Of a stretch of 64,000 nucleotides of DNA, positions 34,124 through 43,100 are shown in pieces; position 1 is the first letter of the stretch, and every line of letters starts with the position of its first letter. The stretch comes from Cohnella silvisoli (lineage in GTDB: Bacteria > Bacillota > Bacilli > Paenibacillales > Paenibacillaceae). The stretch spans positions 1 through 64,000 of the forward strand of contig NZ_JAIOAP010000027.1 in assembly GCF_021190915.1 (NCBI RefSeq). Direction: 5' to 3'. The notes below the pieces were generated by a model. The model was given only the letters and a program-made list of their open reading frames with translations. It had not been told where the DNA came from and made no database searches. Made by a program: the position numbers and the translations under genes.

Positions 34124-35439
34124 AACTGAGGTATAAAATCCCGCTGCTATTACTCGTTGTCATGTCCAGTATCGTCTTGGTCGCTTTCGTGTGTTTCAGA
34201 TATTATTTTGTTCCTCATTTCTTTGAGAGCAATCGACATCTCGATCGGTTGGCGGTGCAGAAAGAACAGGACATCGTGAATAAGCTGAGGCAGTCCTATC
34301 CCGATGTTTCTCAAATGATCGCCCACTTGAAAAATGAACCCCGGAGCGGCAATATCTCTTTATCTTCCATTCAAGGAGACAAGCGTACCGAGATTTTCTC
34401 CTATGAAGCAGCCAAGAAGAATGAAGTTGCATTCCATTTTCATAAGTCGATTGTGATGAACGACCGTTCGGTATATGAGCTGGATATCGATTATCCTCTG
34501 TCCTGGCAGGATTTCAACGTGGACAACCTGAGGGGACAAGTGTATTTGGCGTTAATTCTCTTATTGATTGCAGCAGTTCTCTTGCTGGCGCTTTTTTTCC
34601 ATCTGTTTATTGCTAAATCCCTATACGACTTGAACCGTTTGGTCGAGGGAATATCCATTCGAAGTCCTGCTCTATTACGCAGCCTCCCGCGGCGGCGCGA
34701 TGAAATCGGCGAGCTGTACGTCGGCTTTTCCAGGATGGCTGTACGGTTGAGACAAGCTCACGAGGAACAGGTCGAGATGATAGCGGCCATTACCCATGAT
34801 TTGAAAACACCGTTAACCGTTATTCGGGGTTGCAACGAACGGGTACGGACCCAATCTGAAGCAGACAGAGCCGAATCCGATCAGCTTATCCATCGTAAAA
34901 TTATTGAAATGTCCAGTTTGTTGAACGACTTTTCCGCTTTTGGCAGCAATGAGCTTGAAATGCATACTTCGGAATTCGCACCCGTTCCTATTCGCCCCTT
35001 TTTCGAATCCGTAGCCCGTGAATATGAAAACGAACTGGACGGATTCGGCTATCGGCTTGTTTGGTCTCACAATCTCCCTGATATGAGGATATCGATGAAT
35101 GAAAAAATGATCCGGCGCGTATTCGCAAATCTCATAAGCAACGCCGTGCGTTATCGTAAGGATGATAGTTTGAAAGTAACATTAGAGGCCGTTATCAAAA
35201 AAAAGGAAGTGGAGTTTGTTGTTGGCGATAATGGGGAAGGTTTGTCGAAAGAGGAGTGGACTGCTATCTTTAAGAGGTTTTACAGAGTGGAGAAATCCCG
35301 GCAGAGACAGCATGGAGGAACGGGGCTGGGATTAGCGATATGCCGCACGATCGTGGAACGGCATGGCGGAACGATCATCGCGAATCGATCCTCTTTGGGA
35401 GGGCTTGAGATTCGATTTACCATAGAAATGATTAAATAG
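34120..35439 (+). CDS. Sensor histidine kinase
   Basis: The 439-aa membrane kinase pairs with the regulator upstream through an ATGA overlap. Two membrane helices (about 5-28 and 142-165) flank an extracellular segment of about 115 residues. A HAMP-like linker follows, then a HisKA domain with the phospho-acceptor histidine H226 in ITHDLKTP, and an ATP-binding domain with NLISNAVRY, GDNGEGLS and GGTGLGLAI. The sensed signal is unknown. Confidence 0.92.
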   Translation: MKLRYKIPLLLLVVMSSIVLVAFVCFRYYFVPHFFESNRHLDRLAVQKEQDIVNKLRQSYPDVSQMIAHLKNEPRSGNISLSSIQGDKRTEIFSYEAAKKNEVAFHFHKSIVMNDRSVYELDIDYPLSWQDFNVDNLRGQVYLALILLLIAAVLLLALFFHLFIAKSLYDLNRLVEGISIRSPALLRSLPRRRDEIGELYVGFSRMAVRLRQAHEEQVEMIAAITHDLKTPLTVIRGCNERVRTQSEADRAESDQLIHRKIIEMSSLLNDFSAFGSNELEMHTSEFAPVPIRPFFESVAREYENELDGFGYRLVWSHNLPDMRISMNEKMIRRVFANLISNAVRYRKDDSLKVTLEAVIKKKEVEFVVGDNGEGLSKEEWTAIFKRFYRVEKSRQRQHGGTGLGLAICRTIVERHGGTIIANRSSLGGLEIRFTIEMIK

Positions 35440-35498
35440 GGCAGGAAATTGGAAGAATGGTACGAGGGTCCCTTCCGACTTTCCCTTTCGACTTTTCG

Positions 35499-35527
35499 TT
35501 GACATCGCCTACCCCCTGTGATAAATT
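35499..35527 (+). promoter_or_regulatory. Sigma-A promoter of rpmG-secE-nusG
   Basis: TTGACA (35499-35504), a 17-bp spacer and TAAATT (35522-35527) lie about 180 bases before rpmG. This promoter makes the secE-nusG group independent of the island. The leader between it and rpmG shows no structure I recognise. Confidence 0.75.
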
Positions 35528-35710
35528 ATTTTAGTACACTCAACGTGGTTACTTATGCGCAGGTCTGAATCATCGGCGAAACACCAGGAATTGTTGTCTT
35601 GATGACCCGTTATCACGACACAGATCCAAGCTCAGCCTTGGTTCGCCAAGCTGGGGTTTCCGCTGAATGGTTGTATTTTTATGAAGTTATGATCCCGGGA
35701 GGTGGAAGGG

Positions 35711-35860
35711 ATGCGGGTGATTATCACTCTAGCTTGTACGAACTGCAAGCATCGGAACTATACGTCGAGCAAGAACAAACGGACGCACGCCGATCGCATC
35801 GAGTTGAAGAAGTTCTGCAGATTTTGCAATGAACATACTCCTCATCGCGAAACGCGCTAA
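35711..35860 (+). CDS. rpmG: 50S ribosomal protein L33
   Basis: The 49-aa protein starts at ATG 35711 (MRVIITLACTNC) and ends HRETR. Two CxxC pairs (CTNC near residue 9 and CRFC near 36) make it the zinc-binding type of L33. GGGAGGTGG lies upstream. It is the first gene before secE, as in other Bacillales. Confidence 0.95.
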   Translation: MRVIITLACTNCKHRNYTSSKNKRTHADRIELKKFCRFCNEHTPHRETR

Positions 35861-35878
35861 CTCCTAGGAGGTATGAAA

Positions 35879-36088
35879 GTGACTTTCCTGGCCAAAATGA
35901 AACAAAACTTTGGGTCCTTTTTTTCGTTTTTCAGCGATAGTTGGAACGAATTAAAGAAAGTCCGCTGGCCCAGCCGGAAAGAGCTCGTCAGCTACACGAT
36001 CATCGTTATCGTGACTGTGCTGCTGGTAACGATCTACTTCTGGGGTCTGGACATCGGTATTTCATCCCTCGTCGATCTAATCATCTGA
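35879..36088 (+). CDS. secE: Preprotein translocase subunit SecE
   Basis: This is the essential single-span partner of SecY in the translocon. The 69-aa product has a conserved cytoplasmic stretch WNELKKVRWPSRKEL followed by one membrane helix. The GTG 35879 start is chosen because AGGAGG (35866-35871) lies seven bases upstream; the ATG at 35873 is only one base from it. It lies 18 bases after rpmG and 25 before nusG. Confidence 0.94.
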   Translation: MTFLAKMKQNFGSFFSFFSDSWNELKKVRWPSRKELVSYTIIVIVTVLLVTIYFWGLDIGISSLVDLII

Positions 36089-36113
36089 CGTAGGAACCAA
36101 AGGTGGCTTTTCC

Positions 36114-36647
36114 ATGGAGAAAAGATGGTATGTAGTACACACGTACTCCGGATACGAGAACAAGGTTAAGGCGAACCTGGAGAAACGCGTAGAGTCTATG
36201 GGCATGCAAGACAAAATCTTCCGCGTGCTTGTTCCGATGGAAGAAGAAATCGTCAACAAGGACGGCAAGAAAAAGACGGTTATGCGCAAAGTATATCCCG
36301 GCTATGTCCTTGTAGAGATGGTACAGACGGACGATTCTTGGTACGTGGTCCGCAATACTCCGGGCGTAACCGGATTTGTTGGTTCCACTGGATCGGGATC
36401 GAAACCGACGGCGCTTCTCCCAGATGAAGTAGAAGGAATTCTAAAGCATATGGGGATGGAAGAGCCGAAGCCGGTTATCGATTTCGAACTCAAGGAAAAC
36501 GTTCGTGTTAAAGTAGGTCCTTTTGCTAACTTCGTCGGTTCCGTAGAAGAGATTCTCGCCGACAAAAGCAAGCTGAAGGTGCACGTGAACATGTTTGGCA
36601 GGGAAACCCCGGTTGAGTTGGATTTCACTCAAGTGGAAAAGATATAA
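36114..36647 (+). CDS. nusG: Transcription termination/antitermination protein NusG
   Basis: NusG binds RNA polymerase and modulates pausing and termination. The 177-aa product has the NGN domain (KRWYVVHTYSGYENK start; MVQTDDSWYVVRNTPGVTGFVG) and a C-terminal KOW domain (VRVKVGPFANFVGSVEEI). AAAGGTGG precedes ATG 36114. Normal length for the family. Confidence 0.97.
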   Translation: MEKRWYVVHTYSGYENKVKANLEKRVESMGMQDKIFRVLVPMEEEIVNKDGKKKTVMRKVYPGYVLVEMVQTDDSWYVVRNTPGVTGFVGSTGSGSKPTALLPDEVEGILKHMGMEEPKPVIDFELKENVRVKVGPFANFVGSVEEILADKSKLKVHVNMFGRETPVELDFTQVEKI

Positions 36648-36737
36648 GCTAGCTTATTAAGTAGCTAGGGTTTCTTGAACGAGCGGGAGGGACGGAAGTT
36701 CCGCTAGACCGCATTATGGGGCAAGGAGGTGTGCATC

Positions 36738-37163
36738 ATGGCAAAAAAAGTCATCAAATTGGTAAAGCTGCAAGTTAACGCGGGTAAAGCTAACCCTGCG
36801 CCGCCGATCGGTCCTGCACTTGGTCAAGCTGGCGTAAATATCATGGCATTCTGTAAAGAGTTCAATGCTCGCACGGCAGACCAAGTGGGATTAATTATTC
36901 CGGTCGTTATTTCCGTATTCGAGGATCGCTCCTTTACGTTCGAAACTAAGACGCCACCGGCAGCAGTATTGCTACGCGTCGCAGCGGGAATTCCTAAAGG
37001 ATCCGGCGAACCGAACAAGAAGAAGGTTGCTACGGTTAAACGCGCGAAAGTACGCGATATCGCCGAGCAAAAAATGCAAGATCTTAACGCGGCTTCCGTA
37101 GAAGCGGCTATGCGTATGATCGAAGGTACTGCCCGCAGCATGGGCGTTGTCATCGAAGACTAA
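36738..37163 (+). CDS. rplK: 50S ribosomal protein L11
   Basis: L11 is part of the GTPase-associated centre. The 141-aa product has the proline-rich linker region GPALGQAGVN near residue 23 and the rRNA-binding C-terminal domain. The start is ATG 36738, seven bases after AAGGAGGT; GTG 36729 lies inside that site. The 90-base gap after nusG holds a CTAGCT/AGCTAG hairpin, possibly part of a leader, but no family is recognised. Confidence 0.97.
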   Translation: MAKKVIKLVKLQVNAGKANPAPPIGPALGQAGVNIMAFCKEFNARTADQVGLIIPVVISVFEDRSFTFETKTPPAAVLLRVAAGIPKGSGEPNKKKVATVKRAKVRDIAEQKMQDLNAASVEAAMRMIEGTARSMGVVIED

Positions 37164-37254
37164 TCGCTGCCAACGACAGTGGGAGGAGATCCCTGTCGCT
37201 CCCGACCGGGAGCGCGGATTGAAACCGTTAAAACCACAAAAGGAGGAGAACAAC

Positions 37255-37947
37255 TTGGCTAAACACGGCAAGAAATATGCAGAGTCCGCTAAGCTGATCG
37301 ATCGCGATGCAACCTACGAATCTTTGGAAGCCATCACGCTCGTGAAGAAAGCGGCAACGGCTAAATTCGACGAAACGGTCGAAGCGGCTGTCCGTCTCGG
37401 CGTCGATCCGAGAAAACAAGATCAAGCAGTTCGCGGCGTAGTCGTCCTGCCTCACGGCACCGGCAAAACGCAACGAGTTCTCGTATTCGCGAAGGGCGAT
37501 AAGCTGAAAGAAGCTGAAGCTGCCGGTGCGGATTATGTAGGAGACGCAGATCTCATCGCTAAAATCCAACAAGGATGGTTCGAGTTTGACGTTTGCGTCG
37601 CGACTCCGGACATGATGAGCGAAGTCGGTAAACTGGGCCGTATTCTCGGGGGTAAAGGTTTGATGCCTAACCCTAAAGCGGGCACTGTAACGAACGACGT
37701 TGCAAAAGCCATTGCGGAGATCAAAGCCGGTAAAATCGAATACCGTCTGGACAAGCAAGGACAAATTCACGCTCCGATCGGCAAGGTTTCGTTCGATTCC
37801 GAGAAACTCGACGAAAACCTGAAAGCTTTGATCGATGCGCTGAGCCGCGCGAAACCCGCATCTTCCAAAGGGATCTACCTGAAGAACATCTCGATTTCTT
37901 CGACGATGGGACCAGGCGCCCGAGTTAATGCCTCCGTTTATCGCTAA
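37255..37947 (+). CDS. rplA: 50S ribosomal protein L1
   Basis: L1 forms the L1 stalk and in many bacteria represses its own operon. The 230-aa product has the KIGPIG-like core region (LGRILGGKGLMPNPKAGTVT). The start is TTG 37255, preceded by AAAGGAGG; the frame extends upstream to 37147 over rplK without support. A CGCTCCC-GACC-GGGAGCG hairpin lies at about 37198-37215 between rplK and rplA. Confidence 0.96.
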   Translation: MAKHGKKYAESAKLIDRDATYESLEAITLVKKAATAKFDETVEAAVRLGVDPRKQDQAVRGVVVLPHGTGKTQRVLVFAKGDKLKEAEAAGADYVGDADLIAKIQQGWFEFDVCVATPDMMSEVGKLGRILGGKGLMPNPKAGTVTNDVAKAIAEIKAGKIEYRLDKQGQIHAPIGKVSFDSEKLDENLKALIDALSRAKPASSKGIYLKNISISSTMGPGARVNASVYR

Positions 37948-37989
37948 TCCGGCTGGCCTATTAGGTTCAGAGGACGGTAATAACTGTCT

Positions 37990-38018
37990 TTGACATCGGC
38001 TGACCCGAGTGTTAAGCT
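37990..38018 (+). promoter_or_regulatory. Promoter of rplJL
   Basis: TTGACA (37990-37995), a 17-bp spacer and TAAGCT (38013-38018) lie upstream of the L10 leader. The -10 is weak. Confidence 0.6.
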
Positions 38019-38045
38019 GATAAAGTTGAAAAATGAATATGGATA

Positions 38046-38142
38046 CCGTAGACCGTAGGTGCCCAACGCAACCGTTACCCAGCAGCGATCGCTGCGAGTC
38101 GGTTGTCGGGAAGGCTTAATTTCCTACCGAGGTGTGTGAATA
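38046..38142 (+). promoter_or_regulatory. Ribosomal protein L10 leader
   Basis: CCGTAGACCGTAGGTGCC (38046 on) and TTCCTACCGAGGTGTG (near 38130) are the conserved halves of the L10 leader, the mRNA site bound by the L10-(L12)n complex for autorepression. The two halves can pair around a variable hairpin. Confidence 0.85.
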
Positions 38143-38199
38143 GAGCTTTTCTCTTTTGCAAAGTGCGACGCATTTTGATAATAAGAGCAAGATCACGTC

Positions 38200-38230
38200 A
38201 TGCCTCCGCAGTGTCTGCGGGGGCATTTCT
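38200..38230 (+). terminator. Attenuator hairpin in the rplJ leader
   Basis: ATGCCTCCGCAG (38200-38211) pairs with CTGCGGGGGCAT (38215-38226), followed by a short T-rich stretch. It sits between the L10 leader and rplJ, where L10 family leaders usually have an attenuator. Confidence 0.75.
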
Positions 38231-38293
38231 TATGCCTCCGTCGAACTCCGCGGGAGAATATACGGTTAAGCCAAGACTTAGGAGGTGTACACA

Positions 38294-38794
38294 ATGGCAA
38301 ATGCGAAAATCATTCAGGCAAAACAGCAAGAAGTCGAGGTTATTGCGACGAAGCTGCGTGAAAGCAACTGTACGGTTGTGGCTGACTATCGCGGTCTGAA
38401 CGTGGCGCAAGTAACCCAACTACGCAAGCTGTTGCGTGAAGCTGGCGTTGAATTCCAAGTGTTGAAAAACTCTTTGGTAAGCCGTGCTGCCGCAAACGCA
38501 GAGTTGAGCGAGCTTGATGCCGTACTAACGGGTCCAACCGCTATCGCTTTCGGCAAAGACGTCGTTGCTCCAGCGAAAATTCTCAGCGATTTTGCTAAGA
38601 AGAACGATGCTTTGAAAGTTAAAGGCGGCGTTGTAGAAGGACGTTTCGTCGATTCTACGCAAATTAAAGCACTTGCGGAACTTCCTTCCCGCGAAGGTTT
38701 GCTCTCCATGTTGCTTAGCGTTCTGCAAGCGCCTGTTCGCAACTTCGCGCTCGCGGTCAAAGCGATCGCCGAGAAGAACGAAGCAAGCGCGTAA
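38294..38794 (+). CDS. rplJ: 50S ribosomal protein L10
   Basis: L10 anchors the L7/L12 stalk. The 166-aa product has the usual N-terminal rRNA-binding domain (VVADYRGLNVAQVTQLR) and a C-terminal helix that binds L12 dimers (LAVKAIAEKNEA). ATG 38294 follows AGGAGGTG at 38279-38286. It is the first gene of rplJ-rplL, with its own promoter and leader. Confidence 0.97.
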   Translation: MANAKIIQAKQQEVEVIATKLRESNCTVVADYRGLNVAQVTQLRKLLREAGVEFQVLKNSLVSRAAANAELSELDAVLTGPTAIAFGKDVVAPAKILSDFAKKNDALKVKGGVVEGRFVDSTQIKALAELPSREGLLSMLLSVLQAPVRNFALAVKAIAEKNEASA

Positions 38795-38852
38795 ACCAAA
38801 AGATTGTCAAAAAAAGAAGATCATATGATCTCAAATAATGGAGGATATTCAA

Positions 38853-39215
38853 ATGAGCAAAGAGCAAATCTTAGAAGCCATTAAAGTCATGACTGTTCTT
38901 GAACTGAACGATCTGGTTAAAGCAATCGAAGAAGAATTTGGTGTTACTGCAGCAGCTCCAGTAGCAGCAGGCGGCGCGGTTGCCGTTGCTGAAGTTGAAG
39001 AGCAATCCGAGTTCGATGTTGTACTTGTTGAAGCTGGCGCTTCCAAAATCAACGTTATCAAAGCCGTTCGCGAAATCACGGGTCTTGGCCTGAAAGAAGC
39101 GAAAGACCTTGTTGACAACGCACCAAAAGCTATCAAAGAAAAAGTAGCCAAAGAAGAAGCTGACGCTGTTAAAGCTAAGCTTGAAGAAGCTGGCGCTAAA
39201 GTCGAAGTTAAGTAA
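38853..39215 (+). CDS. rplL: 50S ribosomal protein L7/L12
   Basis: This is the multi-copy stalk protein that recruits translation factors. The 120-aa product has an N-terminal dimerisation helix, an alanine/valine-rich hinge (AAAPVAAGGAVAV) and the C-terminal domain with EVKK-like helices (GLGLKEAKDLVDNAPKAIKE). ATG 38853 follows GGAGG; ATG 38838 lies before it. A hairpin follows the stop. Confidence 0.97.
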   Translation: MSKEQILEAIKVMTVLELNDLVKAIEEEFGVTAAAPVAAGGAVAVAEVEEQSEFDVVLVEAGASKINVIKAVREITGLGLKEAKDLVDNAPKAIKEKVAKEEADAVKAKLEEAGAKVEVK

Positions 39216-39228
39216 GAAGCGGATCGTC

Positions 39229-39262
39229 AAACCCCTTGAAGATTTTCTTCGAGGGGTTTGTT
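39229..39262 (+). terminator. Hairpin after rplL
   Basis: AAACCCCTTGAAG (39229-39241) pairs with CTTCGAGGGGTTT (39247-39259), with one G-T pair. The T-run is short, so it may attenuate rather than stop transcription into the genes beyond. Confidence 0.7.
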
Positions 39263-39326
39263 CATGTGTAAACTTGATTATGCTTAGAGTAGGCAGACTA
39301 TGCCGTAACTGTGGAGGGTCCAAGCC

Positions 39327-39938
39327 GTGAATGATCATTACTATTCGAATAAGCCGCAGTCGGCTAGCGATCGGCAGGCGTTCGAGACGGTGCTTCGGGG
39401 TTTCAACTTTCGATTGACGTCGGATGCGGGCGTGTTTTCGCGGGACGGGGTGGACTATGGCAGTCGGGTGCTCATTGAGCATATGGAAATACCGCACGAG
39501 GCGCGAATATTAGACATTGGTTGCGGTTACGGTCCGATCGGATTGACTGCTGCCCGCCTTGCGCCGCAAGGACATGTTACGCTAATCGATATCAATGAAA
39601 GGGCGGTCGAACTCTCTAAACATAACGCGGCTGCGAATGCGATTCACAATGTTTCTTTTGCGCAAAGTGATCTTTATGCCGCGGTTGCCGGTGAGGTTTA
39701 CGACGTTATTCTTTCCAATCCACCCATTCGCGCGGGTAAGGTTGTCGTACACAGCCTATTCGCGGAATCGTGGAAACACCTTATGCCCGGTGGGACGATA
39801 TGGGTTGTCATTCAGAAAAAACAAGGAGCTCCTTCTGCCAAGGCCAAGCTTGAAGAAATATACGGCGAAGATGCAGTTGTCGAAGTCGGCAAGGATAAAG
39901 GATACCGGATATACCGTTGCACTAAAAATGGTGAATAA
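39327..39938 (+). CDS. Class I SAM-dependent methyltransferase (RsmC-like, YbxB family)
   Basis: The 203-aa methyltransferase has the SAM-binding motif ILDIGCGYGPIGL near residue 60 and the catalytic NPPI motif (SNPPIRAG) used by N2-guanine rRNA methyltransferases of the RsmC group. It lacks the extra N-terminal domain of E. coli RsmC. The GTG 39327 start follows GGAGGG. It sits between rplL and rpoB, as YbxB does in Bacillus. The exact target base is unproven. Confidence 0.88.
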   Translation: MNDHYYSNKPQSASDRQAFETVLRGFNFRLTSDAGVFSRDGVDYGSRVLIEHMEIPHEARILDIGCGYGPIGLTAARLAPQGHVTLIDINERAVELSKHNAAANAIHNVSFAQSDLYAAVAGEVYDVILSNPPIRAGKVVVHSLFAESWKHLMPGGTIWVVIQKKQGAPSAKAKLEEIYGEDAVVEVGKDKGYRIYRCTKNGE

Positions 39939-39945
39939 TTTTAGT

Positions 39946-39974
39946 TTGACTTGACATTTCCGCTGTGGTATTAT
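39946..39974 (+). promoter_or_regulatory. Promoter of rpoB
   Basis: TTGACT (39946-39951), a 17-bp spacer and TATTAT (39969-39974) start a 200-base leader before rpoB. A CCGG-containing imperfect hairpin and a T-run lie near 40115-40155 in the leader; they could attenuate transcription but are not convincing. Confidence 0.75.
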
Positions 39975-40185
39975 TAAAAAATGTCAGTATTAGGATGGGC
40001 TAATTGTCTTCAACACAATATACCTCTAAGCCTGTTCCTTTACCCGAGAATAAATCCACGTTTGTTGGCGTATAATTTGTTTGTTTTGGGGTAAAGGCAG
40101 GATGAGTTGCCATTGTGCCGCCAACCGGCGCATAAGGGCTTTTCTTTATTTTTGTGTTGAAGCAGACTTAAGGGGTGAGGTTAAG

Positions 40186-43100
40186 TTGGCAGGACATCTT
40201 GTTCAGTATGGCCGCCGTGCACGGCGCAGCTACGCCCGCATTAATGAAGTGTTGGAAGTTCCGAACCTGATCGAAATCCAACAACAATCGTATCAGAAGT
40301 TTTTGGACGAGGGTTTGCGGGAAATTTTTCAGGATATTTCGCCAATTTCGGATTTCACCGGCAATCTAGTGTTGGAGTTTATCGACTACAGCCTGGGTGA
40401 ACCGAAATATTCGGTTGACGAAGCGAAAGAACGCGACGTTACCTATGCGGCCCCGCTACGCGTTAAAGTGCGGTTGCTTAACAAAGAAACCGGCGAAGTA
40501 AAGGAACAGGAAGTATTTATGGGCGATTTCCCGCTCATGACGGAAACGGGTACTTTCATTATCAATGGCGCGGAACGTGTTATCGTCAGCCAGTTGGTAC
40601 GCTCCCCAAGTGTCTACTTCAGTACTAAGATAGATAAGAACGGCAAGAAGAACTATACGGCTACGGTCATTCCGAATCGCGGAGCATGGCTGGAGCTTGA
40701 GACGGATGCTAAAGACATCATTTACGTACGGATCGACCGCACTCGCAAAATCCCCGTAACGGTACTTCTTCGTTCTTTGGGATTTGGAACCGATGCGGAG
40801 ATCTTGGATTTGCTCGGACAGGATGATTACATCCGTAATACGCTTGAAAAAGACAACACGGATTCTACCGAGAAAGCGCTGATCGAGATTTACGAGCGCC
40901 TTCGCCCGGGAGAGCCGCCAACATTGGAGAACGCACGCAGCTTGTTGATCGCGCGTTTCTTCGATCCGAAGCGTTACGATCTTGCGAATGTTGGACGTTA
41001 CAAAGTTAATAAGAAGCTGCACATCAAAAACCGTCTGTTTAATCAAAGGCTGGCGGAAACCCTTGTGGATCCATCCACAGGCGAAATTATCGCGGAAGCC
41101 GGACAAATGATCGACCGTCGGCTGTTGGATCAAATTCTCCCTATGCTGGAGAAAAACGTTGGATTCAAAAACTATCGCGTAACTGGCGGCGTATATGAAG
41201 CTGAAGATATCCCGTTACAATCCGTTAGCATTTACTCTCCGATTGAAGACGGTAAAGTGGTAAAGGTCATTTCCAACGGCATCATCGACAAAACGGTGAA
41301 AAATATTACGCCTGCGGATATTATCTCCTCCATCAACTACTTCATGAATTTATTGCAAACGGTCGGGAACACGGACGATATCGATCATCTGGGTAACCGT
41401 CGTCTTCGCTCGGTTGGCGAATTGCTGCAAAATCAGTTCCGTATCGGCTTGTCCCGGATGGAAAGAGTCGTGCGGGAGAGAATGTCGATTCAAGATCAGA
41501 ATGCGATCACGCCTCAGGCGCTGATCAACATTCGTCCTGTTATCGCTGCGATCAAAGAATTTTTCGGTTCATCCCAGCTGTCTCAGTTTATGGATCAGAC
41601 GAACCCGCTTGCGGAACTTACGCATAAGCGTCGTCTGTCCGCACTTGGACCTGGAGGTTTGACTCGGGAACGCGCGGGCTTCGAAGTTCGTGACGTCCAT
41701 CACTCCCACTATGGCCGGATGTGTCCGATCGAGACGCCGGAGGGACCGAACATCGGGTTGATCAACTCCTTGTCATCCTTCGCGCGGATTAACGAGTACG
41801 GTTTTATCGAAGCTCCTTACCGCAAAGTAGATCCTCATACGAATCGCGTGTCTAACGATATTGTTTACATGACCGCTGATGAAGAGGACAACTATATCAT
41901 CGCGCAAGCGAACGCTCAATTGAACCCGGACGGTTCATTCAAGGAAGAAAATATTATCGTTCGCTATAACAAGCAGACGGATAATATTCTGACCATGCCA
42001 AGCGATCGCGTGGATTATATGGATGTATCCCCTAAGCAGGTTGTATCGGTCGCGACCGCGATGATTCCGTTCCTCGAGAACGATGACTCCAACCGCGCGC
42101 TCATGGGTTCCAACATGCAGCGTCAAGCCGTCCCATTGCTCATACCTGAAGCGCCATTCGTCGGCACAGGCATGGAGCATAAGTCTGCAAAAGACTCCGG
42201 GGTATGTATTGTGTCCAAATATGACGGATTCATCGAACGAGTTTCTGCCAATGAAATCCAATTGCGTCGCGTAGAGATGATCGAAGGCAAAGAAGTCAAA
42301 GGCGACATTGTTAAATACAAGCTGCAAAAATTCATGCGTTCCAACCAAGGAACGTGTATTAACCAAAGACCGCTCGTACGCCGCGGAGATATCATCAAGA
42401 AAGGCGATATCATGGCTGACGGACCTTCCACGGATACGGGGGAGCTGGCGCTTGGCCGCAACGTCGTCGTTGCTTTCATGACATGGGAAGGTTACAACTA
42501 CGAGGATGCGATCTTGCTTTCCGAGAAATTGGTGCGGGAAGACGTCTATACTTCGATTCATATTGAAGAATACGAATCAGAAGCTCGCGATACGAAGCTG
42601 GGACCTGAAGAGATCACCCGCGATATTCCGAACGTTGGGGAAGACGCGCTTCGCAATCTTGATGAGCGCGGCATCATCCGCGTCGGTGCGGAAATTAGCG
42701 CAGGCGATATTCTCGTTGGTAAAGTTACGCCTAAGGGCGTTACAGAGCTTACGGCGGAAGAACGTTTGCTGCACGCGATCTTCGGTGAGAAAGCTCGTGA
42801 AGTCCGCGATACTTCCTTGCGCGTACCGCACGGTACGGACGGAATCGTCGTCGACGTTAAAGTGTTTACCCGCGAGAACGGCGATGAGCTGCCTCCTGGC
42901 GTAAACCAACTGGTTCGTGCCTATATCGCGCAAAAACGGAAAATTTCCGAAGGCGATAAAATGGCCGGACGCCATGGCAACAAAGGGGTTATCGCCCGTA
43001 TTTTGCCGGAAGAAGACATGCCGTTCCTACCGGACGGTACTCCCGTGCAAGTCGTGCTTAACCCGCTCGGCGTACCTTCGCGGATGAACATCGGTCAAGT

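Noticed and set aside
20560..35439. Island as an integrative element with integrase and att sites
   Set aside because: No integrase, transposase or tRNA is seen within or beside it, and I could not find flanking direct repeats.
35599..35832. 77-codon frame overlapping rpmG
   Set aside because: It is a shadow of the L33 gene in another frame; no homology and no ribosome binding site.
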